Of a stretch of 38,799 bases of DNA, positions 25,316-32,859 are shown piece after piece. Below the pieces are notes generated by a model. That model did no database searches, was not told the DNA's origin, and saw nothing but the letters and a program-made list of their open reading frames with translations. This DNA is from Clostridia bacterium BRH_c25 (GTDB taxonomy: Bacteria > Bacillota_A > Clostridia > Lutisporales > Lutisporaceae). Position 1 is the stretch's first letter. Each line of letters opens with the position of its first letter. A program made the translations under genes and the position numbers. The stretch spans positions 1-38,799 of the forward strand of contig LOES01000163.1 of NCBI GenBank assembly GCA_001515955.1, written 5' to 3'.

Positions 25316-25780
25316 TTGAATGTAGAATACATAAATCCTTTTATCAACGTATCGGTTAATCTTGTGCAGATGGTCTGTAATGTAAAAGCCAACCGTGGCC
25401 AGATATTCATGAAGGACTCACCTTTCATGGCTGAAAGCGTTGTTATAATAATTGGCATAGCAGGAGAATTCAAGGGACAGGTATTTTTCAGCATGGATGA
25501 AGAGACAGCCTGTAATATAGCCTCATCCATGATGATGGGGATGGAAGTGAAATCATTGGACGAAATGGCTAAGAGTGCAATAGCAGAGCTCGGGAATATG
25601 ATTATGGGCAATGTATCCACAGAGTTTTACAATACCGGAGTAAAAATTGACATTACTCCTCCGACTGTATTAGTAGGCAATGATATGGCTTTTTCAACAA
25701 AGGGTATAAAAACCATTTGCGTACCGTTGATATTGGAGAATGTAGGGAAAATTGAAGTAGACATTGCAATAACAGAATAA
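25316..25780 (+). CDS. CheX/CheC-type chemotaxis phosphatase-like protein
   Basis: A 154-residue cytoplasmic protein. The segment DEMAKSAIAELGNMIMGNVST contains the E-x2-N phosphatase signature of the CheC/CheX/FliY family (ELGN), which removes phosphate from CheY. Only one such signature is clear, and the length and central position of the motif suit CheX better than CheC. The start is TTG 25316, with AAGGGGG eight bases upstream. No chemotaxis genes are adjacent, so the link to motility is from the family only. It lies between two terminators and is probably monocistronic. Confidence 0.8.
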   Translation: MNVEYINPFINVSVNLVQMVCNVKANRGQIFMKDSPFMAESVVIIIGIAGEFKGQVFFSMDEETACNIASSMMMGMEVKSLDEMAKSAIAELGNMIMGNVSTEFYNTGVKIDITPPTVLVGNDMAFSTKGIKTICVPLILENVGKIEVDIAITE

Positions 25781-25815
25781 ATGATGTCTTAAAATGGAAT
25801 AATGTAAATGAGAGA

Positions 25816-25871
25816 GCAATTTTGCTATATTATTAATGGTTTATCCATAATAGCAAGCTTGCTTTTTTTTT
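25816..25871 (+). terminator. Terminator between the CheX-like gene and trmL
   Basis: TTGCTAT (25822-25828) pairs with ATAGCAA (25850-25856), with further weak pairing inside. The small AGCAAGCTTGCT palindrome (25852-25863) runs into nine T residues (25863-25871). An upstream AGCAATTTTGCT could compete for the same bases, but no regulatory role is claimed. Confidence 0.6.
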
Positions 25872-25965
25872 AGTAGAATCTGGTATAGTATACTTGCCGG
25901 GCATTGTATGTTACTGTATTATATATTTATGGTCAGTAAAAGAAACACTTATGGGAGTTGTTAAT

Positions 25966-26430
25966 TTGAGCCTGAATATAGTATTGGTAGAGCCTGAAAT
26001 ACCTCAGAATACCGGGAATATTGCAAGAACCTGCGCAGCGACAGGATGCAGGCTTCACCTTGTCAGACCCCTCGGGTTTTCAGTGGATGACAGGTATTTG
26101 AAAAGAGCCGGATTAGATTATTGGAGCTTAGTGGATATAAACTACTATGACTCTTTTGATGAATTGAAAAGTCAATATCCCGATGGGTTGTTCTATTATT
26201 CAACCACAAAAGGAATGAAGAAGCACAGCGAAGCAGCATACAAAAAGGATTGCTTCATAGTATTCGGCAAGGAGACTGCCGGACTGCCCAAGTCTCTGCT
26301 GGAAGAAAACAAGGAGTTCTGTATAAGGGTGCCTATGATACACGATGCCCGTTCATTGAATCTCGCAAATTCTGTAGCGATCGTTGTATATGAGGCGTTA
26401 AGACAGATAGGCTTTCCAGGAATGCAGTGA
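25966..26430 (+). CDS. trmL: tRNA (cytidine/uridine-34 2'-O)-methyltransferase
   Basis: A 154-residue SPOUT-class methyltransferase, almost the same length as E. coli TrmL (157). Signature segments are NIVLVEPEIPQNTGNIART at the N-terminus, FGKETAGLP in the middle, and IPM/HDARSLNLANSVAIVVYEA near the end, which forms the SAM-binding knot. It 2'-O-methylates the wobble base of tRNA-Leu isoacceptors. The frame is open upstream and includes ATG 25951, but the GGAG at 25954-25957 lies eight bases before TTG 25966, and the family begins at exactly this point. Followed 29 bases later by the DegV gene. Confidence 0.9.
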   Translation: MSLNIVLVEPEIPQNTGNIARTCAATGCRLHLVRPLGFSVDDRYLKRAGLDYWSLVDINYYDSFDELKSQYPDGLFYYSTTKGMKKHSEAAYKKDCFIVFGKETAGLPKSLLEENKEFCIRVPMIHDARSLNLANSVAIVVYEALRQIGFPGMQ

Positions 26431-26459
26431 GTAAAATTCGTCTTTGAGGAGGAGTATTT

Positions 26460-27299
26460 ATGGGTATAAAGATAATCACGGACTCTATTTGTGATGTTCC
26501 CAAGGAGTATGCTGAGAGGTATGGAATAAAGGTAATGCCTTTGACAGTGCATTTTGGTGATGAATCGTATAAAGACGGTATAGATCTAACTTTGGAGGAG
26601 TTCCTGGCTAAGCTTGAAAAGGCGGAGGTGCTTCCGACAACCTCTCAGGTGACTCCGGGGACATTTATAGAGGCTTTCAGAGAAGAGACGGACAGGGGAA
26701 ATAAGGTTATAGCAATACATGGTTCCTCGCAGCTTAGCGGCACTTATAATTCAGCGGTAATGGCCAAGGAGCAGATTGGAGGAGCTGACATACATGTTAT
26801 TGATTCAATGGGAATAACACTGGGTGCCGGTATGATGGTTATTAAAGCGGCAAGACTCGCAGAAGAGGGTATGGAACCGGAAGAAATCGTAAGGGAAATA
26901 GAGGCGGTTAGGGAAAATATGAAGCATTTGATAATAGTGGATACCTTGAAGTACCTTCAAAAAGGCGGAAGGCTGTCATTATCTGCTTCAGTGCTGGGTT
27001 CAATACTTAATATTAAACCAATACTAACAGTAGTTAATGGGAAACTGGAGGTTTTTGAAAAGGCCCGTGGAATTAAAAAGGCCATAACTTCAGTAATAGA
27101 AACGATAAAGGGCAATGGCTGGACTTTGGACGGCAAGGTGATAGGAATAAATCATATAGCTGATCTGGAGCATATGCAGATGCTGGAGGATGAGCTAATG
27201 AGAGAATACAATATCAGAGAGATAATAAAAGGAGAGGTAGGCTCTGTGGTGGCTACCCACGGAGGTCCCGGTGCCGTAGCATTATATTTTGAAATATAA
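26460..27299 (+). CDS. DegV-family fatty-acid-binding protein
   Basis: A 279-residue DegV protein. Such proteins bind a fatty acid and, in Firmicutes, may present it to a fatty acid kinase (FakB role). Family hallmarks are ITDSICDVPKEYAERYGI at the start, TSQVTPGTF near residue 60, GSSQLSGTYNSAVMA near residue 85, and DTLKYLQKGGRLS near residue 160. GAGGAGGAG directly precedes ATG 26460. It may share a transcript with trmL. The stop codon is followed by the promoter and riboswitch leader of the glycine reductase operon. Confidence 0.93.
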   Translation: MGIKIITDSICDVPKEYAERYGIKVMPLTVHFGDESYKDGIDLTLEEFLAKLEKAEVLPTTSQVTPGTFIEAFREETDRGNKVIAIHGSSQLSGTYNSAVMAKEQIGGADIHVIDSMGITLGAGMMVIKAARLAEEGMEPEEIVREIEAVRENMKHLIIVDTLKYLQKGGRLSLSASVLGSILNIKPILTVVNGKLEVFEKARGIKKAITSVIETIKGNGWTLDGKVIGINHIADLEHMQMLEDELMREYNIREIIKGEVGSVVATHGGPGAVALYFEI

Positions 27300-27311
27300 G
27301 TTGATAAATAT

Positions 27312-27340
27312 TTGACAATGATATAATTCTAGTGTATATT
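27312..27340 (+). promoter_or_regulatory. Sigma-A promoter of the glycine reductase operon
   Basis: A consensus TTGACA at 27312-27317 and TATATT at 27335-27340 are exactly 17 bp apart. The predicted start near 27347 leaves about 85 nt of very AT-rich leader, with several TATAG repeats, before the riboswitch. Confidence 0.72.
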
Positions 27341-27430
27341 AGTATATAGTAAAAATATAGAATATTAGTTTGATAGATATTTTAGATAGTATATAGTTGA
27401 AGTATAGAAAAAGAATATAGTGCGGTAGAT

Positions 27431-27617
27431 GATTTTCGGGAGAGACCAATTTTGGCGCCGAAGGAATAAGTCATAGGAAATTGCTTTATGATGAAGCTCT
27501 CAGGCAAAAGGACCGATAATCGTACGCAACTCTGGAAAGCGAAAGCACCGATGGATCAATTCGATATTATGGGATTTATACTCATATATTGAAGAATATC
27601 TCAGGTTCAGGACAGGG
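27431..27617 (+). promoter_or_regulatory. Tandem glycine riboswitch
   Basis: Aptamer 1 (27431-27521) has P1 arms GATTTTCGG and CCGATAATC, and the family's conserved core: GGGAGAGACC, GCGCCGAAGG and CTCTCAGGCAAAAGGACCG. After a short linker, aptamer 2 (about 27530-27617) shows CTCTGG, GCACCGATGG and CTCAGGTTCAGGACAGGG. Its core is less conserved: TTC replaces the usual CAAA stretch. The P1 strand of aptamer 2 (27613-27617) overlaps the stem of the terminator that follows, so glycine binding should prevent termination and switch the operon on. This fits the glycine reductase genes downstream. Confidence 0.9.
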
Positions 27618-27644
27618 GTAGAGGCATAGTCTCTATCTCTTTTT
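27614..27644 (+). terminator. Riboswitch-controlled terminator
   Basis: AGGGGTAGAG (27614-27623) pairs with CTCTATCTCT (27631-27640), ten pairs including two G-U, around the loop GCATAGT; TCTTTTT follows. The 5' arm uses bases of the aptamer 2 P1 stem, so the two structures exclude each other. Confidence 0.7.
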
Positions 27645-27700
27645 ATGTTCCGGAAGCATAAAATTCAGATTTAATGTAAAATAGGACTGGAGGGATAAAG

Positions 27701-28084
27701 CTGAATAATAGAATTTGTGTGCTCACAAATAACAGTATGGTAAAAGATAGATATTGCAAGAATTTGGATATTACCTTTGTACCTGGGCAATATATTGATG
27801 TGCTGAAATCAGCAAGGGATATTGTACATAAAGGTTCAAGGCTGATAACCCATCCATTAATGGGGAGCATCAAGCCTAATGAAACTCCCTTCAGAAGCAT
27901 TGTCTTGTCGGAGGGGACGACTCTGGATGTTGAATCTCTGGCAATTATTGAAAACAGTATAGCGGCGGCAGAGAAATTCCAGAGGGACAACAAGGTGCCA
28001 ATATGGGATGAGCATGTGCTGGATGATTTCAGATTTGTGGATTTAAAGCTTTTTGAGAGTGCATTGGAGAGTATTGAAAAATAG
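27701..28084 (+). CDS. grdX: GrdX, glycine reductase operon leader protein
   Basis: A small protein of 127 residues found at the head of glycine reductase operons; function unknown. The protein starts NNRICVLTNNSMVKDRY, like other GrdX proteins, and carries TFVPGQYIDVLKSARDIVHKGSRLITHPLMG. The frame has no ATG, GTG or TTG near the ribosome site: GGAGGG at 27689-27694 sits six bases before CTG 27701, while the first conventional codon is GTG 27719, 24 bases away. A CTG start is therefore the best reading; use of GTG 27719 would remove six residues of conserved N-terminus. It follows the riboswitch terminator and is 11 bp upstream of trxB. Confidence 0.82.
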   Translation: MNNRICVLTNNSMVKDRYCKNLDITFVPGQYIDVLKSARDIVHKGSRLITHPLMGSIKPNETPFRSIVLSEGTTLDVESLAIIENSIAAAEKFQRDNKVPIWDEHVLDDFRFVDLKLFESALESIEK

Positions 28085-28095
28085 GAGGATGTTAA

Positions 28096-29028
28096 ATGAG
28101 CAAGGTGTATGATGTGGCGATAATAGGGGGGGGACCTGCAGGTCTTTCAGCAGGCTTGTATGCGTCAAGGTCCAGAATGAGTGCAATTATAGTAGAAAAG
28201 GCAAAATGGGGTGGACAGGCGGGTACTACAGAAGAGCTGGAGAACTATCCCGGTTCGATTGAGATGCCAACAGGACCAAAACTGATGGAAAGAATGAAGG
28301 GACAGGCTGAAGCCTTTGGCGCTGAGCTTGTTAAGGATGAAGTAACAGGTTTTGACATATCCAATAAGGTAAAGGTAGTAAAGCTTGCAAGCGGCAAAGA
28401 AATAAGTGTAAAAACAATAATAATTGCAACCGGCGCACAGCCGATGGTGTTGGGGATACCCGGAGAAACGGAGCTGAGGGGCAAAGGCGTATCCTATTGT
28501 GCAACCTGCGATGCCGACTTCTTCGCAGAATTGGAAGTAGTAGTTGTCGGAGGTGGAGATGCGGCAGTTGAAGAAGCCTTATACCTTACAAAATTTGCGG
28601 AGAAAGTAACTATAGTACATAGAAGAGACGAATTCAGGGCTGCAAAGTCAATTGTTGAAAAAGCAGTGAATAATGGTAAGATAGATATAATATGGAATAC
28701 AGTAGCGGAAGAAATATATGGAGATGGAATAGTTGAGGGTGTTAAGCTCAAGAATGTGAAGACAGGTGAAGTTACAGATTTCAGGACAGACGGAGTATTC
28801 ATGTTCGTGGGCACCAAGCCAATATCCGAGTTTGCCAAGGGTGTAGTCGAAATGGACGAAAAGGGATACATAAAGGCAGATGAAGAAATGAGGACATCTG
28901 TTGAGGGAATATTTGCTGCAGGAGATGTAAGGATAAAATTATTGAGGCAAGTTATAACAGCTGCCGCAGATGGTGCAATAGCTGCAGTTAATGCAGAAAA
29001 ATATATTGAGAAGAATTTTGGGCATTGA
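28096..29028 (+). CDS. trxB: Thioredoxin reductase (grd operon)
   Basis: A 310-residue NAD(P)H-dependent flavoprotein. FAD site GGGPAGLSAGLYASR lies near the N-terminus, the redox-active disulfide is CATC (SYCATCDADFF, about residues 134-144), the second nucleotide site is VVGGGDAAVEEALYL, and the FAD-binding GIFAAGDVR motif is near residue 275. It passes electrons to the thioredoxin encoded just downstream, which re-reduces the glycine reductase selenoproteins. AGGAGG precedes ATG 28096. A 90-bp palindromic repeat separates it from trxA. Confidence 0.95.
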   Translation: MSKVYDVAIIGGGPAGLSAGLYASRSRMSAIIVEKAKWGGQAGTTEELENYPGSIEMPTGPKLMERMKGQAEAFGAELVKDEVTGFDISNKVKVVKLASGKEISVKTIIIATGAQPMVLGIPGETELRGKGVSYCATCDADFFAELEVVVVGGGDAAVEEALYLTKFAEKVTIVHRRDEFRAAKSIVEKAVNNGKIDIIWNTVAEEIYGDGIVEGVKLKNVKTGEVTDFRTDGVFMFVGTKPISEFAKGVVEMDEKGYIKADEEMRTSVEGIFAAGDVRIKLLRQVITAAADGAIAAVNAEKYIEKNFGH

Positions 29029-29036
29029 TTTTCCAA

Positions 29037-29126
29037 GGCAATAGGCACGGGGCAATAGGCAATAGGATTGAGCAGAGCTTCGAAGCACTGCCAGAACCCA
29101 TTGCCCATAGCCAATAGCCCATTGCC
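29037..29126. repeat. 90-bp palindromic repeat, copy 1
   Basis: The element begins GGCAATAGGC and ends GCCCATTGCC. Its two roughly 30-bp ends are imperfect inverted copies built from repeated GGCAATAGG and CCCATTGCC units, and a small inner palindrome GCTTCGAAGC marks the centre. Copy 2 at 30831-30920 has exactly the same length and about 91% identity (8 differences). It fills the gap between trxB and trxA. Confidence 0.8.
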
Positions 29127-29164
29127 GAATTGAGCGAAGCGAAATTTTAGAAGGAGGTGAAAAA

Positions 29165-29485
29165 ATGATAGAGCTTAACAAGGATAACTTTGATGCAGAG
29201 GTACTTCAAGCTGCTGGTCCGGTGCTGGTTGATTTCTGGGGAGAAAAGTGTGAACCCTGCAAGGCATTGATGCCGGAGGTCCATGCATTGGCAGAGAAAT
29301 ATGGAGATAAAATTAAGATGTGCAAGCTTAACACAGGTGAGAACAGAAGGCTTGCAATAGGGCAGAAGGTAATGGGACTTCCAACCTTTATAGTATACAA
29401 AAACGGTGAAAAGGTAAAGGAAATCAGTGGAGCGGAAAACTGTACACCTCAAACCATTGAAGATCTTATAAAAGAAAATCTATAG
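29165..29485 (+). CDS. trxA: Thioredoxin with atypical active site (grd operon)
   Basis: A 106-residue thioredoxin-fold protein. The active site reads FWGEKCEPCKALMPEV: the CxxC pair is present (C-E-P-C), but the usual W-C-G-P-C is replaced. The cis-proline region is VMGLPTFIVYKNGEKV. Its partner is the thioredoxin reductase upstream, and it delivers electrons to selenoprotein A/B of glycine reductase. Thioredoxins of glycine reductase operons commonly have non-standard active sites, so the change is probably an adaptation to this route. GAAGGAGGTG precedes ATG 29165. Confidence 0.92.
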   Translation: MIELNKDNFDAEVLQAAGPVLVDFWGEKCEPCKALMPEVHALAEKYGDKIKMCKLNTGENRRLAIGQKVMGLPTFIVYKNGEKVKEISGAENCTPQTIEDLIKENL

Positions 29486-29538
29486 GGAAAAATAAATTGT
29501 AACTGCATTTTGTTAAACTATATAGGGAGGTGAACGTT

Positions 29539-30825
29539 TTGCGTTTAGAGTTGGGTAATATATTTATTAAAGATATACAGTTCAGTGATGCTACCAAGGT
29601 AGAAAAGGGTACCCTTTATGTTAATAAGGCTGAGCTATTGGAAACAGTTGGCGGCGACCCGAGACTCACAAAGATTGAGATTGATATCGCAAAACCAGGT
29701 GAGGAAACTAGAATAATGCCTGTAAAAGACGTAATCGAGCCTAGAGTTAAGGTAGAGGGTCCAGGTGGAATACTCCCCGGTATGATCAGCAAGGTTGATG
29801 TAGTTGGTTCAGGCAAAACACATGTATTAAAAGGTGCTGCAGTTGTTACTGCAGGTAAAATTGTGGGATTTCAGGAAGGTATCATAGACATGAGCGGTCC
29901 TGGAGCTGATTACACTCCATTCTCAAAGACACAGAACATAGTAATTGTCTGCACACCGGTGGATGATCTTCAGCAGCATGAGCATGAGAGAGCAGTCAGA
30001 ATGGTAGGCTTCAAGGCTGCTGCCTATCTTGGAGAGGCAGGCAGAAACGTAACACCTGATGAAGTAAAGATTTATGAAACTCCTCCTCTGATAGATGGAA
30101 TGAAGCAGTATCCAAATCTTCCAAGAGTGGCATATGTATATATGCTTCAGACCCAAGGTCTTCTTCATGATACTTATGTTTACGGGGTGGATGCAAAGAG
30201 GATTGTACCTACACTCATATATCCTACAGAAGTAATGGACGGAGCTATAGCAAGCGGAAACTGCGTTTCAGCCTGTGACAAGAACCCGACATACAATCAT
30301 ATGAACAATCCGGTAATTGAAGATCTTTATGAAAGACACGGCAAGGATTACAACTTTGTAGGCGTAATTATAACAAATGAAAATGTTACTCTTGCCGACA
30401 AGGAAAGGTCCTCCAACTGGACGGCAAAGCTTGCGGAATTCATGAACCTTGATGCAGTTATAGTATCTGAGGAAGGCTTTGGAAACCCCGACACAGACCT
30501 TATGATGAACTGCAGGAAGATAACAGGAAAGGGTATCAAGACAGTACTGATAACAGATGAGTATGCAGGCAGGGATGGTGCTTCACAGTCCCTTGCAGAT
30601 GCTGATAAAACTGCAGATGCAGTGATAACAGGCGGCAATGCAAATGAAGTTATTTCTTTACCGCCAATGAAGAAGATATTAGGCTACCTTGAACCTGCAG
30701 ATACAATAGCAGGTGGATTTGACGGAAGCCTTAGGGCAGATGGAAGTATAGTTGCCGAGCTTCAGGTAATTACCGGTGCGACAAGTGAAATAGGTTTTAA
30801 TAAATTAAGCGCAACAATGTTTTAA
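29539..30825 (+). CDS. grdE: Glycine reductase component B, alpha/beta precursor (GrdE)
   Basis: A 428-residue proprotein of the substrate-binding component B. It is processed by cleavage before a cysteine, which becomes the pyruvoyl group that forms a Schiff base with glycine. The site is visible as SGNCVSACDKNPTYNH, with Asn241 and Cys242. The start is TTG 29539, six bases after GGGAGGTG, giving the family N-terminus MRLELGNIFIKDIQF; an in-frame GTG at 29530 lies within the ribosome site. It pairs with GrdB. A 90-bp palindromic repeat copy lies between this gene and grdA. Confidence 0.94.
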   Translation: MRLELGNIFIKDIQFSDATKVEKGTLYVNKAELLETVGGDPRLTKIEIDIAKPGEETRIMPVKDVIEPRVKVEGPGGILPGMISKVDVVGSGKTHVLKGAAVVTAGKIVGFQEGIIDMSGPGADYTPFSKTQNIVIVCTPVDDLQQHEHERAVRMVGFKAAAYLGEAGRNVTPDEVKIYETPPLIDGMKQYPNLPRVAYVYMLQTQGLLHDTYVYGVDAKRIVPTLIYPTEVMDGAIASGNCVSACDKNPTYNHMNNPVIEDLYERHGKDYNFVGVIITNENVTLADKERSSNWTAKLAEFMNLDAVIVSEEGFGNPDTDLMMNCRKITGKGIKTVLITDEYAGRDGASQSLADADKTADAVITGGNANEVISLPPMKKILGYLEPADTIAGGFDGSLRADGSIVAELQVITGATSEIGFNKLSATMF

Positions 30826-30830
30826 TAGCA

Positions 30831-30920
30831 GGCAATAGGCAAGGGGCAATAGGCAATAGTATTTAGAAGGGCTTCGAAGTACTGCTGGAACCCATTGCCC
30901 ATAGCCAATAGCCCATTGCC
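30831..30920. repeat. 90-bp palindromic repeat, copy 2
   Basis: Same length and ends as the copy at 29037-29126, differing at eight positions that lie mainly in the central loop; the right arm is identical in both. It sits between grdE and grdA, starting six bases after the grdE stop codon. Confidence 0.8.
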
Positions 30921-30967
30921 GAGACTTTAGAGAATGACCCAAATAACATAATGAAAGGATGAATGAA

Positions 30968-31432
30968 ATGTTACAGGATAAAAAGTTTATCATTATTGGC
31001 GACAGAGATGGTATCCCAGCTCCTGCAATAGAAGAGTGCATAAAGACAATAGGTGCTGAAGTAGTATTTGCATCTACAGAGTGCTTTGTCTGAACTGCTG
31101 CAGGAGCAATGGACCTGGAAAACCAGAAGAGAGTTTTGGATTTATCAGAAAAATACGGCAAAGAGAACATAGTCGTAGTGATTGGTACTTCTGAGGCTGA
31201 ATCTGCAGGGCTTACTGCTGAAACAGTTGCAGCAGGAGACCCGACTTTCGCAGGTCCTTTGGCAGGAGTCTCGTTGGGACTCAGAGTATATCACATATTT
31301 GAATTAAAGGATCAGGTTGATGAAAATGTATATGATGAACAGTGCGGCATGATGGAAATGGTTCTTGATGTTGATGCTATCAACAACGAAGTAAAAACAA
31401 TAAGAGACCAGTACTGCCAGTTTAAAGATTGA
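30968..31432 (+). CDS. grdA: Glycine/sarcosine/betaine reductase selenoprotein A (GrdA)
   Basis: A 154-residue selenoprotein that takes the carboxymethyl group from component B as a Se-carboxymethyl-selenocysteine. The TGA at 31091-31093 is codon 42 and lies in the family motif CFV-U-TAAGA, so it encodes selenocysteine, not a stop. The frame continues to a true TGA stop at 31430-31432. AAAGGA eight bases before ATG 30968 sets the start. A small hairpin (TGCT-GCAGG-AGCA, 31096-31108) lies just behind the UGA and may be part of the SECIS. An annotator that treats TGA as a stop would miss the first third of the protein. Confidence 0.95.
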
Positions 31433-31491
31433 TAAAACATAGGGTAAGCTTTATCGCTATAGTCAAATCTGGAGGGGAGGAAAACTTCTAA

Positions 31492-32796
31492 ATGATTAGA
31501 GTTGTGCATTATATAAATCAATTCTACGGTGGTATTGGCGGCGAAGAAAAAGCTGATGTCAAACCAGAGGTTAGGGAAGGTGTTGTTGGTCCCGGAATGG
31601 CTTTCAAGGCAGCACTTGGAAATGATGCCGAGATTGTAGCTACAGTAATTTGCGGTGATTCATATTTCAATGAGAACATTGAGGAAGCTTCTGCAGAAGT
31701 ATTGGAAATGGTTAAAAAAAATAATCCGGATTTATTCATCGCAGGTCCTGCTTTCAATGCAGGAAGATATGGAGTAGCCTGTGGATCTATTTGCAAAGCA
31801 GTTAAAGAAAAGTTGAATATCCCGGTTATTACAGGTATGTATGTAGAAAACCCGGGAGCAGATATGTTTAAGAAGGATCTTCATATAGTTGAAACTGCCA
31901 ATGCGGCTACAGGAATGAGACAGGCAATTCCTGCAATTGCCAGGCTGGCTCTTAAGCTGGCTAACAAAGAGACTATTGGCATGCCGGCTGCAGAAGGATA
32001 TATCCCAAGAGGAGTAAGAAAGAACGTATTTAAAGCTGAGAGAGGCTCCAAGAGAGCTGTCAACATGATGGTAGCAAAGCTCAAAGGGGAAAAGTTTGAG
32101 ACAGAATATCCAATGCCCGACTTTGACAGAGTAGTTCCAAGTCCTCCAGTGACCGACATGAGAAAAGCTAAGATAGCCCTTGTTACTTCAGGCGGTACAG
32201 TACCAAAGGGCAATCCGGACAGGATAGAGGCCTCCAGTGCTTCCAAATATGGCAAGTATGATATAGCAGGAGTTAACGACCTGACAGCGGAGACTTATGA
32301 AACAGCTCACGGTGGATATGACCCAACATACGCCAACCAGGATTCTGACAGAGTACTTCCGGTGGATGTACTTAGAGACCTGGAAAATGAAGGAGTTATA
32401 GGAGAGCTTCATAGATATTTCTATACAACTACAGGTAATGGTACCTCAGTTGCCAATTCAAAGAAATTCGCTGCAACGATTGCAGAGGAGCTTATTAAGG
32501 ACGGAGTGCAGGCAGTTGTACTCACCTCGACCTGAGGAACCTGTACGCGTTGCGGTGCAACGATGGTAAAAGAAATTGAAAGAGTGGGAATACCGGTAGT
32601 ACACATTTGCACAGTTGTTCCGATTTCCTTGACAGTTGGTGCAAACAGGATAGTTCCGGCAATTGCAATACCACATCCGCTAGGAAACCCTAAACTCAGC
32701 AAGGAAGAAGAAAAAACATTAAGAAGAGGCATGGTGCTTAAAGCATTAAAGGCTCTCGAAACAGAAGTACACGGACAGACAGTCTTTGATAAGTAA
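31492..32796 (+). CDS. grdB: Glycine reductase component B gamma selenoprotein (GrdB)
   Basis: A 434-residue selenoprotein; with GrdE it forms the substrate-specific component B. The TGA at 32533-32535 is codon 348 and falls in LTST-U-GTCTRCGATMVKEIE, the conserved selenocysteine site, with the nearby CTRC cysteine pair. A SECIS-like stem-loop with a GGU loop follows at 32548-32562. The real stop is TAA at 32794-32796. The N-terminus MIRVVHYINQFYGGIGGEE is typical of the family. The glycine riboswitch and adjacent grdE favour glycine over sarcosine or betaine as the substrate. The ribosome site is GGAGGGGAGG. Confidence 0.95.
32548..32562 (+). promoter_or_regulatory. SECIS-like stem-loop of grdB
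   Basis: CGTTGC (32548-32553) pairs perfectly with GCAACG (32557-32562) around the loop GGT, starting 12 nt after the selenocysteine UGA. In bacterial SECIS elements a GU-containing apical loop at about this distance binds SelB, so the fit is good. Confidence 0.7.
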
Positions 32797-32803
32797 CACA
32801 GCG

Positions 32804-32823
32804 AGGGTGGTGCAAACCACCCT
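32804..32823 (+). terminator. Hairpin between grdB and grdC
   Basis: AGGGTGG (32804-32810) pairs with CCACCCT (32817-32823) around TGCAAA, followed by TGTTTTC. It is a weak or partial terminator, or a processing site that could separate the stoichiometry of component A/B from component C. Confidence 0.5.
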
Positions 32824-32859
32824 TGTTTTCACACTATAGAATTATGGAGGTGTAAACAG

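Noticed and set aside
27523..27617. Singlet glycine riboswitch with only a ghost second aptamer
   Set aside because: A second set of core motifs (CTCTGG, GCACCGATGG, CTCAGGTTCAGGACAG) is present, so a degenerate second aptamer is the better reading.
28494..29114. 206-codon open frame on the minus strand
   Set aside because: It is antisense to trxB, whose motifs are unambiguous, and runs into the repeat element. No supporting ribosome site or domain was seen.
31109..31432. A separate short gene covering only the C-terminal part of GrdA
   Set aside because: It is the part of grdA after the selenocysteine UGA at 31091. The upstream frame from ATG 30968 has a ribosome site and the conserved GrdA N-terminus.
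32563..32796. A separate 77-codon gene after a truncated grdB
   Set aside because: It continues the grdB frame past the selenocysteine UGA at 32533; the protein family runs straight through this codon.
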